64,000 nt of DNA, taken from positions 124,001-188,000 of the forward strand of contig NZ_JABEQH010000003.1 in assembly GCF_014174305.1 (NCBI RefSeq), in the 5' to 3' direction. The notes under the pieces are model-generated. The model saw only the letters and a list, made by a program, of their open reading frames with translations, had not been told where the DNA came from and did not search any database. The translations under genes and the position numbers were made by a program. Origin of the DNA: Gluconacetobacter johannae. GTDB lineage: Bacteria > Pseudomonadota > Alphaproteobacteria > Acetobacterales > Acetobacteraceae. Numbering within the stretch: position 1 is the stretch's first letter; each line of letters starts with the position of its first letter. Shown here piece after piece: positions 28,759-38,534 of this stretch.

Positions 28759-31520
28759 CCGGCCTGCGCGCGACAATCCGCCTGCAATTCCATGGCGGCT
28801 TCACGCTGGACGACGCGGCGGCGCGGGTCGATTATTTCGCCGAGCTGGGCGTCAGCCATATCTATGCCTCGCCGCTGCTGGCCGCCCGGCCGGGATCGAC
28901 GCATGGCTACGACACGATCGACTATGGCCGGATCAATCCCGAACTGGGGGGCGAAGCCGCCCTGGCCCGGCTGGTCGCGCGGCTGCGCGGCCGGGGGATG
29001 GGCCTGATCCTGGATATCGTGCCGAACCACATGGCGGTCGGCGGCAGCGGAAACCGCTGGTGGGACGACGTGCTGAGATGGGGAAAATCCAGCCGGTACG
29101 CGCATTTCTTCGATATCGACTGGACGCCCCCGGACAGATGGCTGCACGGGCGGGTGCTGCTGCCGTTCCTGGGCAGCCCGTATGGCGAGGCCCTGCGTAA
29201 CGGCGACATCGTGCTGCATCATGACGCGCAGGACGGAACCTTCTTCTGCCAGCATTACGACCATCGCTTTCCGATCTGTCCCCGCAATTATCGCGACCTG
29301 TTCGACGGGGTCGATCTTCCGCCCCCCGTCGCCGACATCCTCGCGCATCTGCGCGCCGCCCCGCCCGCGTCGGCGGACGGCCTGCTGCGCGCTTTCGGGC
29401 AATGGGGCAGGACGCACGAAGGGGCGCGGACGATCGGCCGGGCGATCGGCCGGTACGATCCCGCCGCGCCGGGCGGGGGCGAGCGGCTGCATCGCCTGCT
29501 GGAACGCCAGCATTATCGGCTGGCCTGGTGGCGCACCGCCGGCGACATCATCAACTGGCGGCGATTCTTCGACATCACCGGGCTGGCCGGCCTGTGCGTC
29601 GAACATTCCGACGTGTTCGACGCCGTCCATGCGACGGTGTTCTCGCTGTACGCGCGCGGGCTGATCGACGGCGTGCGGGTCGATCATATCGACGGCCTGA
29701 CCCGCCCGGCCGAATATTGCCGGCACCTGCGCCGGCGCCTGTCGGAACTGGCCCCCCTGCGGCCGCCCGGCGTGCCGCCCGGCGCCTCGATCCATGTCGA
29801 GAAGATTCTGGGGCCGGGCGAGGCCCTGCCCGAATCGTGGGGCGCCGACGGGTCGACGGGGTACGATTTCCTGGAACAGGTCGATGCCGTCCTGCACGAC
29901 CCGCGCGGCGAGGCGCCGCTGACGGATCTGTGGATCTGGGCGGCGGCGGGCGCCGCGTCCTTCGGCGTCGAGGAGCGCGCGGCGCGCGGGATGATCCTGT
30001 CGGGCGTGCTGGGCGCGGAGTGCGGGCGGCTGGTGCATCTGCTGGGCGGGCTGGCGCGCCGTGAGGCGGGGACGCGCGATTTCACCGATGCCGCGATCAT
30101 GCGCGTCCTGCGGCGGGTGCTGGTGCATTTTCCCGTCTACCGGACCTATGCCGGTGACATGTCCCTTGCGCCGGCGGCGGCCGACCGCAGGCTGCTGCGC
30201 CGGGCCTGCCGGGCCGCGCGGGCCGACCTGCCGCCCGCGCACGGGCCGGTGCTCGACTGGCTTGAAAAGAGGCTCGGCCCCGCCGGCATGGCGATGGGGG
30301 CCGGCGCGGCCATCGCCTGTTTCGAGCATCTCAGCGCGCCGCTCGCCGCCAAGGCGGTCGAGGACACGGCGTTCTATCGCTATGGCCGGCTGCTGTCGCG
30401 CAACGATGTCGGCACCCATCCCGCGCTGTTCGCCGGAACGGTCGATGCGTTCCACGCCGCGAACCTCGCCCGATTGCACAATTTTCCGCGCGCGATGCTG
30501 GCGACCGCGACGCACGATCACAAGCGGGGCGAGGATGCGCGCGCCCGGCTGGCCGTCCTGTCCGAAGCGGGTGAGGACTGGGCCCGCCAGGTGGGGGAAT
30601 GGACCGACCGCAACGCCGCATTGCGCGGCCGCGCCCGTGGCGGCCCTGCGCCGGACCGGGCGGACGAACTGATCCTGTATCAGGTCCTGGCCGCGACATG
30701 GCCGATGACCGACGCCGCCCCGCACGCCAAGGCCAGCCGGATTTTTCGTGACCGCATCCAGGCCTGGCAGACCAAGGCCCTGCGCGAGGCCAAGCGGCAC
30801 ACCAGCTGGACCGATCCCGACCCGGCCTATGAGGAAGGTTGTCGCGGGTTCGTCGACGCCCTGCTGCATGCCGATCCGTCGAACGGGTTCCTGGCGTCGC
30901 TGGATGCCGTTGTCGGCCGCATCGCCCCGGCCGGCGCGCTGAACGGGCTGGGCCAGACGCTGCTGCGCCTGACCTGTCCGGGGGTGCCCGACCTGTACCA
31001 GGGGTGCGAATACTGGGATTTCAGCCTGGTCGATCCGGACAATCGCCGGCCGGTCGACTTCGCGGCCCGCCTGGCAAGCCTGTCGGCCGACGGCGACGTC
31101 ACCGCCCTGGCGCGGCACTGGCGGGACGGCCGGGTGAAGCAGCGCCTGATCCAGGCGCTGCTGCGCCTGCGCCTGGCGCATCCCGCGCTGTTCGCCGAGG
31201 GGGCCTATGCCCCGGTCCGCGTGCTGGGTCCGGGGCGGGGCCACCTCGTCGCCTTTACCCGGACGCTGGACGATCTGTGCCTGCTGGTCATCGCGCCGCG
31301 CCTGCCCTTCGCGCTCGCGCCCGATCCGGCGGACCTGTCCTGCGCCGCCTTCCCGCCACGGGGCACGGTGCTGGACTGGCGGGACGACCTGCCCGGATCG
31401 TGGGCCTCGGTCATTCGTCCCGGACGGACCTGCGACGCCGCCGCCCTGCGACGGCTGGCGACGCTGGAGGGCGGCCTGCCGCTTGACGTGCTGATCGGAC
31501 GGACGCGCCAGCCCGGTTGA
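28755..31520 (+). CDS. treY: Malto-oligosyltrehalose synthase
   Basis: A 921-residue GH13 enzyme that isomerises the reducing-end glucose of a maltodextrin to form malto-oligosyltrehalose; TreZ then releases trehalose. The N-terminus RATIRLQFHGGFTLDDA and SHIYASPLL, the DIVPNHMAVGG segment, catalytic Asp in GVRVDHIDGL, acid Glu in HVEKIL, THDHKRGEDARAR, and LTCPGVPDLYQGCE are all typical of TreY. The length is somewhat greater than the common 780-860 range. It is the last gene of the alpha-glucan operon; a 143-base gap then precedes the respiratory operon. The six-gene order couples glycogen turnover to trehalose synthesis. Confidence 0.95.
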   Translation: MTGLRATIRLQFHGGFTLDDAAARVDYFAELGVSHIYASPLLAARPGSTHGYDTIDYGRINPELGGEAALARLVARLRGRGMGLILDIVPNHMAVGGSGNRWWDDVLRWGKSSRYAHFFDIDWTPPDRWLHGRVLLPFLGSPYGEALRNGDIVLHHDAQDGTFFCQHYDHRFPICPRNYRDLFDGVDLPPPVADILAHLRAAPPASADGLLRAFGQWGRTHEGARTIGRAIGRYDPAAPGGGERLHRLLERQHYRLAWWRTAGDIINWRRFFDITGLAGLCVEHSDVFDAVHATVFSLYARGLIDGVRVDHIDGLTRPAEYCRHLRRRLSELAPLRPPGVPPGASIHVEKILGPGEALPESWGADGSTGYDFLEQVDAVLHDPRGEAPLTDLWIWAAAGAASFGVEERAARGMILSGVLGAECGRLVHLLGGLARREAGTRDFTDAAIMRVLRRVLVHFPVYRTYAGDMSLAPAAADRRLLRRACRAARADLPPAHGPVLDWLEKRLGPAGMAMGAGAAIACFEHLSAPLAAKAVEDTAFYRYGRLLSRNDVGTHPALFAGTVDAFHAANLARLHNFPRAMLATATHDHKRGEDARARLAVLSEAGEDWARQVGEWTDRNAALRGRARGGPAPDRADELILYQVLAATWPMTDAAPHAKASRIFRDRIQAWQTKALREAKRHTSWTDPDPAYEEGCRGFVDALLHADPSNGFLASLDAVVGRIAPAGALNGLGQTLLRLTCPGVPDLYQGCEYWDFSLVDPDNRRPVDFAARLASLSADGDVTALARHWRDGRVKQRLIQALLRLRLAHPALFAEGAYAPVRVLGPGRGHLVAFTRTLDDLCLLVIAPRLPFALAPDPADLSCAAFPPRGTVLDWRDDLPGSWASVIRPGRTCDAAALRRLATLEGGLPLDVLIGRTRQPG

Positions 31521-31663
31521 CGCGGCCCACTCTCCATGTGGTCACCGCGACGTGATGGGATCGTTTTCCGTCCCGGTCGCGTTCGAAGGGGGAACGATGC
31601 GGGGGTGGATCGGGCCGTCCGCCCGGTCGGCGCGGCCGCGACCAGCAAGGTGGAACATGGCCG

Positions 31664-32317
31664 ATGGCGGCGGTATTCAGTCCACGTGCCAATGTCATCG
31701 TTACGGTGGTGATGCTGGGGGCCGTGGGCGTGGTCGTCGGCGTGTGCCTCTGGTGGTTCACGTGGCCGCGGTCCGATTACGTCCGGCATGTCGGGTGGGC
31801 GATCCAGCAGCCGGTTCCGTTCAGCCATCAGCATCATGTCGCGGGGCTGGGCATCGACTGCCGGTTCTGCCACAGCAGCGTGGAGCGCAGCGCGCAGGCC
31901 AGCCTGCCGCCGACCTTTACCTGCATGACGTGTCATTCCCAGATCTGGACCAATGCCGCCCTGCTGGCGGAGGTCCGCGACAGCCTGTCGGAGAACCGGC
32001 CGATCGTCTGGGCGCGCGTGACGGATGTTCCGGATTACGTTTATTTCAATCACAGCATCCATGTGTCCAAAGGTGTGGGCTGCGAGAGCTGCCATGGCGA
32101 CGTGGCGCGCATGCCCCTGACCTACAAGGCGAAGACGCTGACGATGCAGTTCTGCCTGGACTGCCATCGCGACCCGGGGCCGAATCTGCGGCCGCTTGCG
32201 AACATCTATGACACCAACTGGCATCCGGACCCTGCGACGCCGCCGCCCGCCGAGTTGATGCGCGCGTACCATATCGGCGGCCGCAACCTGACGGAGTGCG
32301 CGATATGCCATCGCTAG
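31664..32317 (+). CDS. actA: Alternative complex III pentaheme cytochrome subunit ActA
   Basis: A 217-residue membrane-anchored multiheme cytochrome c. One N-terminal transmembrane helix (about residues 10-31, VIVTVVMLGAVGVVVGVCLWW) is followed by five CXXCH heme-binding motifs: CRFCH, CMTCH, CESCH, CLDCH and CAICH. This matches the pentaheme ActA subunit of alternative complex III, which carries electrons from the complex toward cytochrome c or the oxidase. It begins the actABCDEF operon, followed by the oxidase genes. Its last codons overlap the start of actB. Confidence 0.93.
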   Translation: MAAVFSPRANVIVTVVMLGAVGVVVGVCLWWFTWPRSDYVRHVGWAIQQPVPFSHQHHVAGLGIDCRFCHSSVERSAQASLPPTFTCMTCHSQIWTNAALLAEVRDSLSENRPIVWARVTDVPDYVYFNHSIHVSKGVGCESCHGDVARMPLTYKAKTLTMQFCLDCHRDPGPNLRPLANIYDTNWHPDPATPPPAELMRAYHIGGRNLTECAICHR

Positions 32318-35142
32318 AGGGGCTGCCGGGCGACGAGCGGGACTGGGTCCGGCGTTTTCCGCATCTGGAACAGGCGCTGGCGCATCCGCTGGACCGGCGG
32401 CGGACGCTGAAGCTGCTGGCCCTGGCGCTGGCCGGCGGCGGGCTGGCGGGGTGCGACCCCGGCACCCCGGACCGGGGTTTCGTCTCGGCCGTGCGGGCGG
32501 CGCCGGGGGTGATTCCGGGGGTGCCCAACATCTATGCCAGCGCGCATGTGCGCGACGGCTATGCCCACGGCATTCTGGTCACCCACCAGATGGGGCGGCC
32601 GACCAAGGTGGAAGGCAACCCCGGGCATCCCGCCAGCCTGGGCGCCACCGACATCTTCGCCCAGGCCGCGATCCAGGATTTCTACGACCCCGACCGCGCC
32701 AGCGGGCCGCTGCACGACGGCATGCCGGCCGCCTGGCAGGAGGTGACGACCGCGTTGCAGGCGGTGCGCGCGCCCGTCGGAAGCGTGCCGCAGGCGGCGT
32801 CCGGCCTGCGTATCCTGACCGGAACGGTCACGTCGCCCACGCTTGGGGCGGCGATCGACGCGCTGCTGGCGGCCCACCCCGGCGCGGTCTGGCATCAATG
32901 GGACGCCATCGGGCGGGATGCGGCGCGGCAGGGCGCGGCCCTGGCCTATGGCCGCCCGGCGATGGTGATCCCGGACCTGCGGCAGGTGGATGTCGCCCTG
33001 GCCGTGGACAGCGACCTGCTGGACAGCGCGCCCGGCCATCTGCGCCATGCACGGGCCTTCGCCGGACGGCGCAACCCGGTGCAAGGGCCGATGAACCGCC
33101 TCTATGCCGTGGAGCCGACGCCCAGCCTGACGGGTGTGGCCGCCGACCACCGCTTCGTCGCGGCCCCGGCCGTCTGCGATGAGATCGTCGGGCGGCTGGG
33201 CGCGGCCATCCTGCACAATGCGGCGCCGTCCGGCGGGCCGGACTGGCTGGGGGCGGTGGTGGCCGATCTGCGCGCCCATCCCGGCCGGGCGCTGATCCAT
33301 CTCGGCCCCGATCACGGGGCCGACGCCCACGCGAGCGTGCACGCGATGAACGAGGCGCTGGGCGGCCGGGGCGGGGCGTTCGACGTGTTCGAGCCGCCCG
33401 ACTATCGGCCCGCGCAGCCCACATCGACCTTGTCGGCGCTGATGGACGACATGGAGAACGGGCGCGTCCGGGCGCTGCTGATCCTGGACGTCAACCCGGT
33501 CTATCAGGTGCCGCGCTTTGCCGCGGCGCTGCCGCGCGTCCCCCTCAGCGTGGCGCTGGCGGACCGGCCGCACGAGACGGCGCAGGCGGCCCGCTGGCAT
33601 GTTCCGCTGGCCCACGGGTTCGAGGACTGGGGCGACGCCCGCGCCGATGACGGCACAGCGACGATCCTGCAGCCGCAGGCCATGCCGCTTTACGGCGGGA
33701 TGAGCGCCGTGACCGTCCTGCGGGCCTGTGCCGGGGACGCCGCCCGATCCGCGCGGGAGCAGGTGCGGCAGACGTGGCGGGAGCGGCTGGCGTCCGAGGC
33801 CGACTGGCGCGCGGCGCTGGCGGCCGGCGTGGTGCCGGGCACCGCCGCCCCGCGCCTCGATGCGGCGATCGCGACCGTCCTGCCACCCGTATCACCCGCC
33901 GGATCGGCGGCGTTGACCCTGCTGCTGCGGCCCGATCCGCATCTGTGGGACGGGCGCGAGGCGAACAACCCGTGGTTGCAGGAACTGCCGCGACCGCTGA
34001 GCAAGACCGTCTGGGGCAATCCGCTGCTGATTCCGCCGGAGCTGGCGCGATCGCAAGGCCTGCGTAACGGGGACGAGGTCGCGCTGTCGGTGGGCGCGCA
34101 TCGCGTCGCGCTGCCGGTGTGGGTGCAGCTTGGGCAGGCATCGGGCTGCGTCGTCGGGCTGCTGGGGTCGGGCCGGCGGCATGCGGGGGCGACGGGCGAC
34201 GGGGTCGGCACGGACCTGTATCCGCTGCGCGACGCCGCCGGGCCGGTGCGGATTGTCGCCACCGGCCGCACCGTGGCCGTCGCCTGCACCGAGCACCATG
34301 CCACGCTGGTCGCCGACGCGCCGTCCGACATCGTGCGGCATGGCACGCTGGCGCGGTTTCGGCAGGATGCTGGATTCCTGGGGAAGATGCAGGATCATCC
34401 AGTCCCCGCCGCCGCCCTGTACCGGCGCGACCCCGGCGCCCCGGTGGCGTGGGGGATGAGCATCGACCTGAACGCCTGCATCGGCTGCAACGCCTGCATG
34501 ACCGCCTGCCAGGCGGAGAACAACGTGCCGGTGGTGGGGCGGGACGAGGTGCTGCGCCAGCGCGAGATGCACTGGCTGCGGATTGACCGGATCTATGAAG
34601 GAACGCAGTCCGCCCCCGATACGTTCTTCCAGCCGATGCTCTGCATGCATTGCGAACAGGCGCCTTGCGAGACGGTCTGCCCCGTCGGCGCCACGACGCA
34701 TGATTCGGAGGGCCTGAACGTGATGGTCTACAACCGATGCGTCGGCACGAAATTCTGTTCCAACAACTGTCCTTACAAGGTCAGGCGATTCAATTATTTC
34801 GCCTTCGCCGAGCAGGAACGCCGGCCGCCGATCAGCCGCAATCCGGACGTTTCGGTGCGCGCGCGCGGCGTGATGGAAAAATGCACCTTCTGCGTCCAGC
34901 GGATCGCGCAGGCGCGCATCGCGGCCGACCGCGACGGGGTGGCGGAACAGGTGGTGACGGCCTGCCAGGCCGCCTGTCCCACGCAGGCCATCACCTTCGG
35001 CGACATCAACGATCCTGACGCCGCCGTCAGCCATCGCAAGGCCAGCCCGCTGACCTATGTGGTGCTGCCCGAACAGGGCACGCATCCGCGCGTGACCTAT
35101 GAGGGGCGCATCCGCAACCGCAATCCGGCGATCGAACTGTGA
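32305..35142 (+). CDS. actB: Alternative complex III iron-sulfur / molybdopterin-like subunit ActB
   Basis: A 945-residue fusion typical of ActB. The N-terminal part carries a Tat-like leader (DRRRTLKLLALALAGGG before a Cys near residue 50). The next about 650 residues resemble molybdopterin oxidoreductases, though ActB proteins are known to lack the cofactor. The last about 240 residues are a ferredoxin-like domain with the cysteine groups CIGCNACMTACQ, CMHCEQAPCETVC, CVGTKFCSNNC, and CTFCVQRIAQA...CQAAC, enough for four Fe-S clusters. ATG 32305 is favoured over GTG 32296 because GGAG lies eight bases before it. It overlaps actA and, by four bases, actC. Confidence 0.93.
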   Translation: MPSLEGLPGDERDWVRRFPHLEQALAHPLDRRRTLKLLALALAGGGLAGCDPGTPDRGFVSAVRAAPGVIPGVPNIYASAHVRDGYAHGILVTHQMGRPTKVEGNPGHPASLGATDIFAQAAIQDFYDPDRASGPLHDGMPAAWQEVTTALQAVRAPVGSVPQAASGLRILTGTVTSPTLGAAIDALLAAHPGAVWHQWDAIGRDAARQGAALAYGRPAMVIPDLRQVDVALAVDSDLLDSAPGHLRHARAFAGRRNPVQGPMNRLYAVEPTPSLTGVAADHRFVAAPAVCDEIVGRLGAAILHNAAPSGGPDWLGAVVADLRAHPGRALIHLGPDHGADAHASVHAMNEALGGRGGAFDVFEPPDYRPAQPTSTLSALMDDMENGRVRALLILDVNPVYQVPRFAAALPRVPLSVALADRPHETAQAARWHVPLAHGFEDWGDARADDGTATILQPQAMPLYGGMSAVTVLRACAGDAARSAREQVRQTWRERLASEADWRAALAAGVVPGTAAPRLDAAIATVLPPVSPAGSAALTLLLRPDPHLWDGREANNPWLQELPRPLSKTVWGNPLLIPPELARSQGLRNGDEVALSVGAHRVALPVWVQLGQASGCVVGLLGSGRRHAGATGDGVGTDLYPLRDAAGPVRIVATGRTVAVACTEHHATLVADAPSDIVRHGTLARFRQDAGFLGKMQDHPVPAAALYRRDPGAPVAWGMSIDLNACIGCNACMTACQAENNVPVVGRDEVLRQREMHWLRIDRIYEGTQSAPDTFFQPMLCMHCEQAPCETVCPVGATTHDSEGLNVMVYNRCVGTKFCSNNCPYKVRRFNYFAFAEQERRPPISRNPDVSVRARGVMEKCTFCVQRIAQARIAADRDGVAEQVVTACQAACPTQAITFGDINDPDAAVSHRKASPLTYVVLPEQGTHPRVTYEGRIRNRNPAIEL

Positions 35143-36497
35143 GCGGCCCGGCCGCCGTCGCTCCGGTCGTCGCACCTGGCGAGACCGCACAATCGTTGAC
35201 CGAGCGCATCTGCGCGGTGACGCTGCGCGAGGGCGCGCGCCCGTGGACGCCGCTGTGGTGGTGGGCGGCCCTTGCGGTGTCGCTGGGGCTGCTGGGGATG
35301 GGCGTGATCGCGGTCGGGTGGCTGTTCTATGCCGGCCTGGGCATCTGGGGCATCGACTGGCCGGTGGTCTGGGGGCTGGATATCCTCAATTACGTCTGGT
35401 GGATCGCCATCGCCTCGGGCGGCACGTTCATCTCGGCGCTGTTCTTCCTGCTGGGGGTGGAGTGGCGCACGGCGCTGAACCGGCTGGCGGAAAGCCTGAC
35501 CCTGTGCGCGGCCCTGTGCGCCGCCATCTTTCCGATCCTGCATCTGGGCCGGCCGTGGTTCTTCTACTGGTTGTTTCCCTACCCGAACACCATGGGGCTG
35601 TGGGCGCAGTTCCGCAGCCCCCTGGTGTGGGATTTCTTCGCGATCCTGACGTACGTCCTGGCGTCGATCCTGTTCTGGTATTTCGGGCTGCTGCCGGATC
35701 TTGCGACCTTGCGCGACCGGGCGCAGGGGCAGGGGCGGCGCGTGTTCTATGGCGTGCTGGCCCTGGGTTTTCGCGGATCGGGCCGGCAGTGGCGGCATTA
35801 TCGCGCGGTCTATGCCGTCATGGCCGCGCTGATGGCGCCGCTGGTGGTGTCGGTGCACAGCATCGTGGGCATGGATTTCGCGGGCAGCGCCGCCACCGGC
35901 TGGCATTCCACGCAGTTTCCGCCATTCTTCGTGTTCGGCGCGGCCCTGTCGGGGTTCGCCGTCGTGCTGCTGGCCATCCTGCCGCTGCGGTCGCTGCTGG
36001 GCCTGCACGCCTATGTGACCGAGCGGCATATCGACGTGCTGGGCCGGCTGTTCCTGACCAGCAGCCTGTGTGTCGGCTACGCCTATGTCATGGACGCCTT
36101 CGCCACCTTCTACGGGCCGGACGAGGCGGACCGGACGATGTTCCTCATGCGCGTCTTCGGCCTGTATGCGCCGGTCTATTGGGGCACCATCGTCCTGAAC
36201 ATCGTGTTTCCGCAATTGCTGTGGTGGCGGTCGGTGCGGCTGACGCAGCCGCTGGTGTGGCTGATCGGCCTGGGGGTGCTGGTGGGCATGTGGCTGGAGC
36301 GGTTCCAGATCATCGTGACCAGCCTGGCGCGCACGCAACTGCCCTCGACCTGGGGGCAGTACACGCCGACGCTATGGGAATGGAGCCTGCTGTTCGGCAC
36401 GATCGGGCTGTTCCTGACCGCCTTCCTGCTGATCGTGCGGCTGATGCCGGTGGTGGCGATGGCCGAAATGCGGGCCATGCTGCGGGGGCCGGCATGA
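35139..36497 (+). CDS. actC: Alternative complex III integral membrane subunit ActC (NrfD-like)
   Basis: A 452-residue integral membrane protein with about ten hydrophobic helices, of the NrfD/PsrC family. ActC interacts with the quinol and with ActB in alternative complex III. Visible family features include LNYVWWIAIASGGTFISALFFLLG near residue 85, LHLGRPWFFYWLFPYPNT, and the conserved GMDFAGSAATGWHSTQFPP region. It begins with GTG inside the actB stop (GTGA) and its own stop overlaps actD (ATGA), so the cluster is tightly coupled. Confidence 0.92.
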   Translation: MSGPAAVAPVVAPGETAQSLTERICAVTLREGARPWTPLWWWAALAVSLGLLGMGVIAVGWLFYAGLGIWGIDWPVVWGLDILNYVWWIAIASGGTFISALFFLLGVEWRTALNRLAESLTLCAALCAAIFPILHLGRPWFFYWLFPYPNTMGLWAQFRSPLVWDFFAILTYVLASILFWYFGLLPDLATLRDRAQGQGRRVFYGVLALGFRGSGRQWRHYRAVYAVMAALMAPLVVSVHSIVGMDFAGSAATGWHSTQFPPFFVFGAALSGFAVVLLAILPLRSLLGLHAYVTERHIDVLGRLFLTSSLCVGYAYVMDAFATFYGPDEADRTMFLMRVFGLYAPVYWGTIVLNIVFPQLLWWRSVRLTQPLVWLIGLGVLVGMWLERFQIIVTSLARTQLPSTWGQYTPTLWEWSLLFGTIGLFLTAFLLIVRLMPVVAMAEMRAMLRGPA

Positions 36498-36994
36498 TCG
36501 TCGCCGCCTTCGCCACCGAAGCCGCGATGCGGGAGGCCGCCGCCGAGATCCGGCGCGGCGACCCCGGCGGCGTCGAGACCTATATGGCGATGGAGCCGGA
36601 CGAGGCACAGGGTGGGGCGGAAGGCGGCTCCATCCTGCCGGCGGTGATGCTGGGCGGCGGGGTCGCGGGCGGGCTGGGCGGTTTCCTGATGCAGGCCTAT
36701 GCCACGACCATCAGCTATCCGCAGAATATCGGCGGCCGGCCGGACCTGTCCTGGCCCGCCTATATTCCCACGACCTTCGAACTGGCGGTGCTGGGCGCGG
36801 TGGTCGCCGGCATGGCCGGGTTCCTGGTGCTGGCCGGGATGCCGCGCCTGTACGACCCCGTCGACGAGGCGGAGGGCATGCGCGCGGCGATGCTGGGGGG
36901 CTATGTCCTGGTCGCGCGTCCCACCGACGCCGCCCGCGCGCGCCAGGTGCTGTCCCGCCACGCCGCGATCGGAATCGAGGACGTGGCGGAATGA
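36494..36994 (+). CDS. actD: Alternative complex III membrane subunit ActD (DUF3341)
   Basis: A 166-residue protein with an N-terminal soluble domain (IVAAFATEAAMREAAAEI, the DUF3341 opening) and two transmembrane helices at about residues 50-72 and 95-118, linked by the conserved YPQNIGGRPDLSWPAYIP segment. This is the ActD subunit, which has no cofactor and stabilises the complex. It overlaps actC by four bases and actE by four bases. Confidence 0.92.
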   Translation: MIVAAFATEAAMREAAAEIRRGDPGGVETYMAMEPDEAQGGAEGGSILPAVMLGGGVAGGLGGFLMQAYATTISYPQNIGGRPDLSWPAYIPTTFELAVLGAVVAGMAGFLVLAGMPRLYDPVDEAEGMRAAMLGGYVLVARPTDAARARQVLSRHAAIGIEDVAE

Positions 36995-37491
36995 GGAACG
37001 CCGCCGCCTTCGCTGTCGGGATCGCGGCCATGGCCCTGGTGGTCGCGGGCTGCGACGACATGACCAGCCAGAAGAAGCAGAACCCGTACGCCAGCCGCGC
37101 CACCGCGCCGGGCGACGTCCCGTCCGGCACGGTGCAGTACGGCGAGGCGCCCCGGCCGGCGCCGCCGCTGACCATGGCGCTGCTGGAGCGTGGACGGACC
37201 GAATATCATGTGTTCTGCGCGCCCTGCCATGCCGAGACGGGCGACGGGCATGGCATGATCGTGCAGCGCGGCTTTCCGGCCGCGCCGCCGCTGGCCACCG
37301 CCGAACTGATGGCTGCCCCGCCGCAGCGGCTGTACGACGTCGTGACCGGCGGCTGGGGCGTGATGTACGGCTTCGCCCAGCGGATCGCGCCGGACGATCG
37401 CTGGGCCGTCGTCGCCTATGTGCGTGCGTTGCAGCGCAGCCAGCACATGATGCTGGCCGACCTGACACCCCGGCAGCGGGCCGCGCCATGA
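36991..37491 (+). CDS. actE: Alternative complex III monoheme cytochrome c lipoprotein ActE
   Basis: A 166-residue exported cytochrome c. The N-terminus has a hydrophobic signal ending in VVAGC (Cys21), a lipobox, so the protein is probably a periplasmic lipoprotein. One heme motif CAPCH is present at about residue 75, with MYGFAQRI supplying the axial Met. This matches the monoheme ActE subunit. It overlaps actD and actF by four bases each. Confidence 0.92.
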   Translation: MRNAAAFAVGIAAMALVVAGCDDMTSQKKQNPYASRATAPGDVPSGTVQYGEAPRPAPPLTMALLERGRTEYHVFCAPCHAETGDGHGMIVQRGFPAAPPLATAELMAAPPQRLYDVVTGGWGVMYGFAQRIAPDDRWAVVAYVRALQRSQHMMLADLTPRQRAAP

Positions 37492-38534
37492 GGGGACCCC
37501 TGGCCCGTACCGAACGCGTGGCGTGGGGCGTCGCCGGACTGGCGGGGCTTGGGGTGCTGGCCGGGCTGGTGTGGAGGCCCCATGCGGTCTACGGCCCGTG
37601 GCTTGCGGCGTGCGCCGCCTGGCTGGGCTGGCCGCTGGGCAGCATGGCGCTGATCCTGGCGCACGCGCTGACGGGCGGGCGCTGGGGCGACACGCTGCGC
37701 CCGGCCCTGCGCGCCGGGGTGGCCACGCTGCCGCTGGGCCTGCCGGCGCTGGCGGTGCTGCTGGCCGGGGCGGGTGATCTCTATCCCTGGCTGCACGCGC
37801 ACGGCGCCAACCGGTTCTATCTGAACGCGCCGTTCGCCCTGCTGCGGGTCGCGCTCTATGCGCTGGTCTGGGGCACGCTTGCGGTGGTGTGCCTGCGGGG
37901 GCGGGAGGTGGCGCGCATTGCGCCGGCGGGGCTGATCCTGCTGGCGCTGACCTTCAGTTTCGCGGCCATCGACCTGACGGAATCGCTCGACCCGCGCTTC
38001 AGTTCCAGCGCCTACGGGCTGATCGCATCCGCAGGGGCGGGGCTGCTGGCGCTGGCGCTGGGCATGCTGCTGGCCCTGCTGGCCGGCGGGGTGGCCGACC
38101 GGGACGCTGTGCGCGACCTGGCCCGGCTGCTGCTGGGGCTGACGGTGCTGTGGGCCTATCTGGATTTCATGCAGTTCCTGATCGTCTGGCAGTCCAACCT
38201 GCCGGTCGAGGCCGCCTGGTACGGCCGCCGGCTGCATGGGGGGTGGGGCGCCATCGCGGTGGGGATCGCGCTGCTGCATTTCCTGCTGCCCTTCGTGCTG
38301 CTGATGCTGGCCCCGCTGCAGGTCAGGCGGCCGGTCGTCGTGGCGGCGGCGACACTGCTGGTGGTCATGGAGGTGGTGCGTAACCTGTGGCTGGTCCTGC
38401 CGGAACGCGCGCCGGTGTCGGTGCTGCTGACCCTGGCGTCGCTTCTGCTGTTCGCGGCGGCGGGGGCGGCGCTGGGCCTCCGCTCGATGCTGCGCCAGGG
38501 CGCGGCGATGGGCATGGGGGGCGCCCATGGCTGA
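37488..38534 (+). CDS. actF: Alternative complex III integral membrane subunit ActF
   Basis: A 348-residue, about ten-helix membrane protein, the second NrfD-type quinol-site-related subunit of alternative complex III. It has PLGSMALILAHALTGGRWG near residue 50, the LTFSFAAIDLTESLDPRF segment near 140-160, and LLHFLLPFVLLM near 260. The start overlaps the actE stop by four bases; its last bases overlap the small gene that follows by eight. ActF completes the act set before oxidase genes begin. Confidence 0.9.
   Translation: MRGPLARTERVAWGVAGLAGLGVLAGLVWRPHAVYGPWLAACAAWLGWPLGSMALILAHALTGGRWGDTLRPALRAGVATLPLGLPALAVLLAGAGDLYPWLHAHGANRFYLNAPFALLRVALYALVWGTLAVVCLRGREVARIAPAGLILLALTFSFAAIDLTESLDPRFSSSAYGLIASAGAGLLALALGMLLALLAGGVADRDAVRDLARLLLGLTVLWAYLDFMQFLIVWQSNLPVEAAWYGRRLHGGWGAIAVGIALLHFLLPFVLLMLAPLQVRRPVVVAAATLLVVMEVVRNLWLVLPERAPVSVLLTLASLLLFAAAGAALGLRSMLRQGAAMGMGGAHG

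Noticed and set aside
28668-31244. An 858-codon antisense frame over treY
   Set aside because: It lies opposite the intact treY reading frame and has no recognisable domain.
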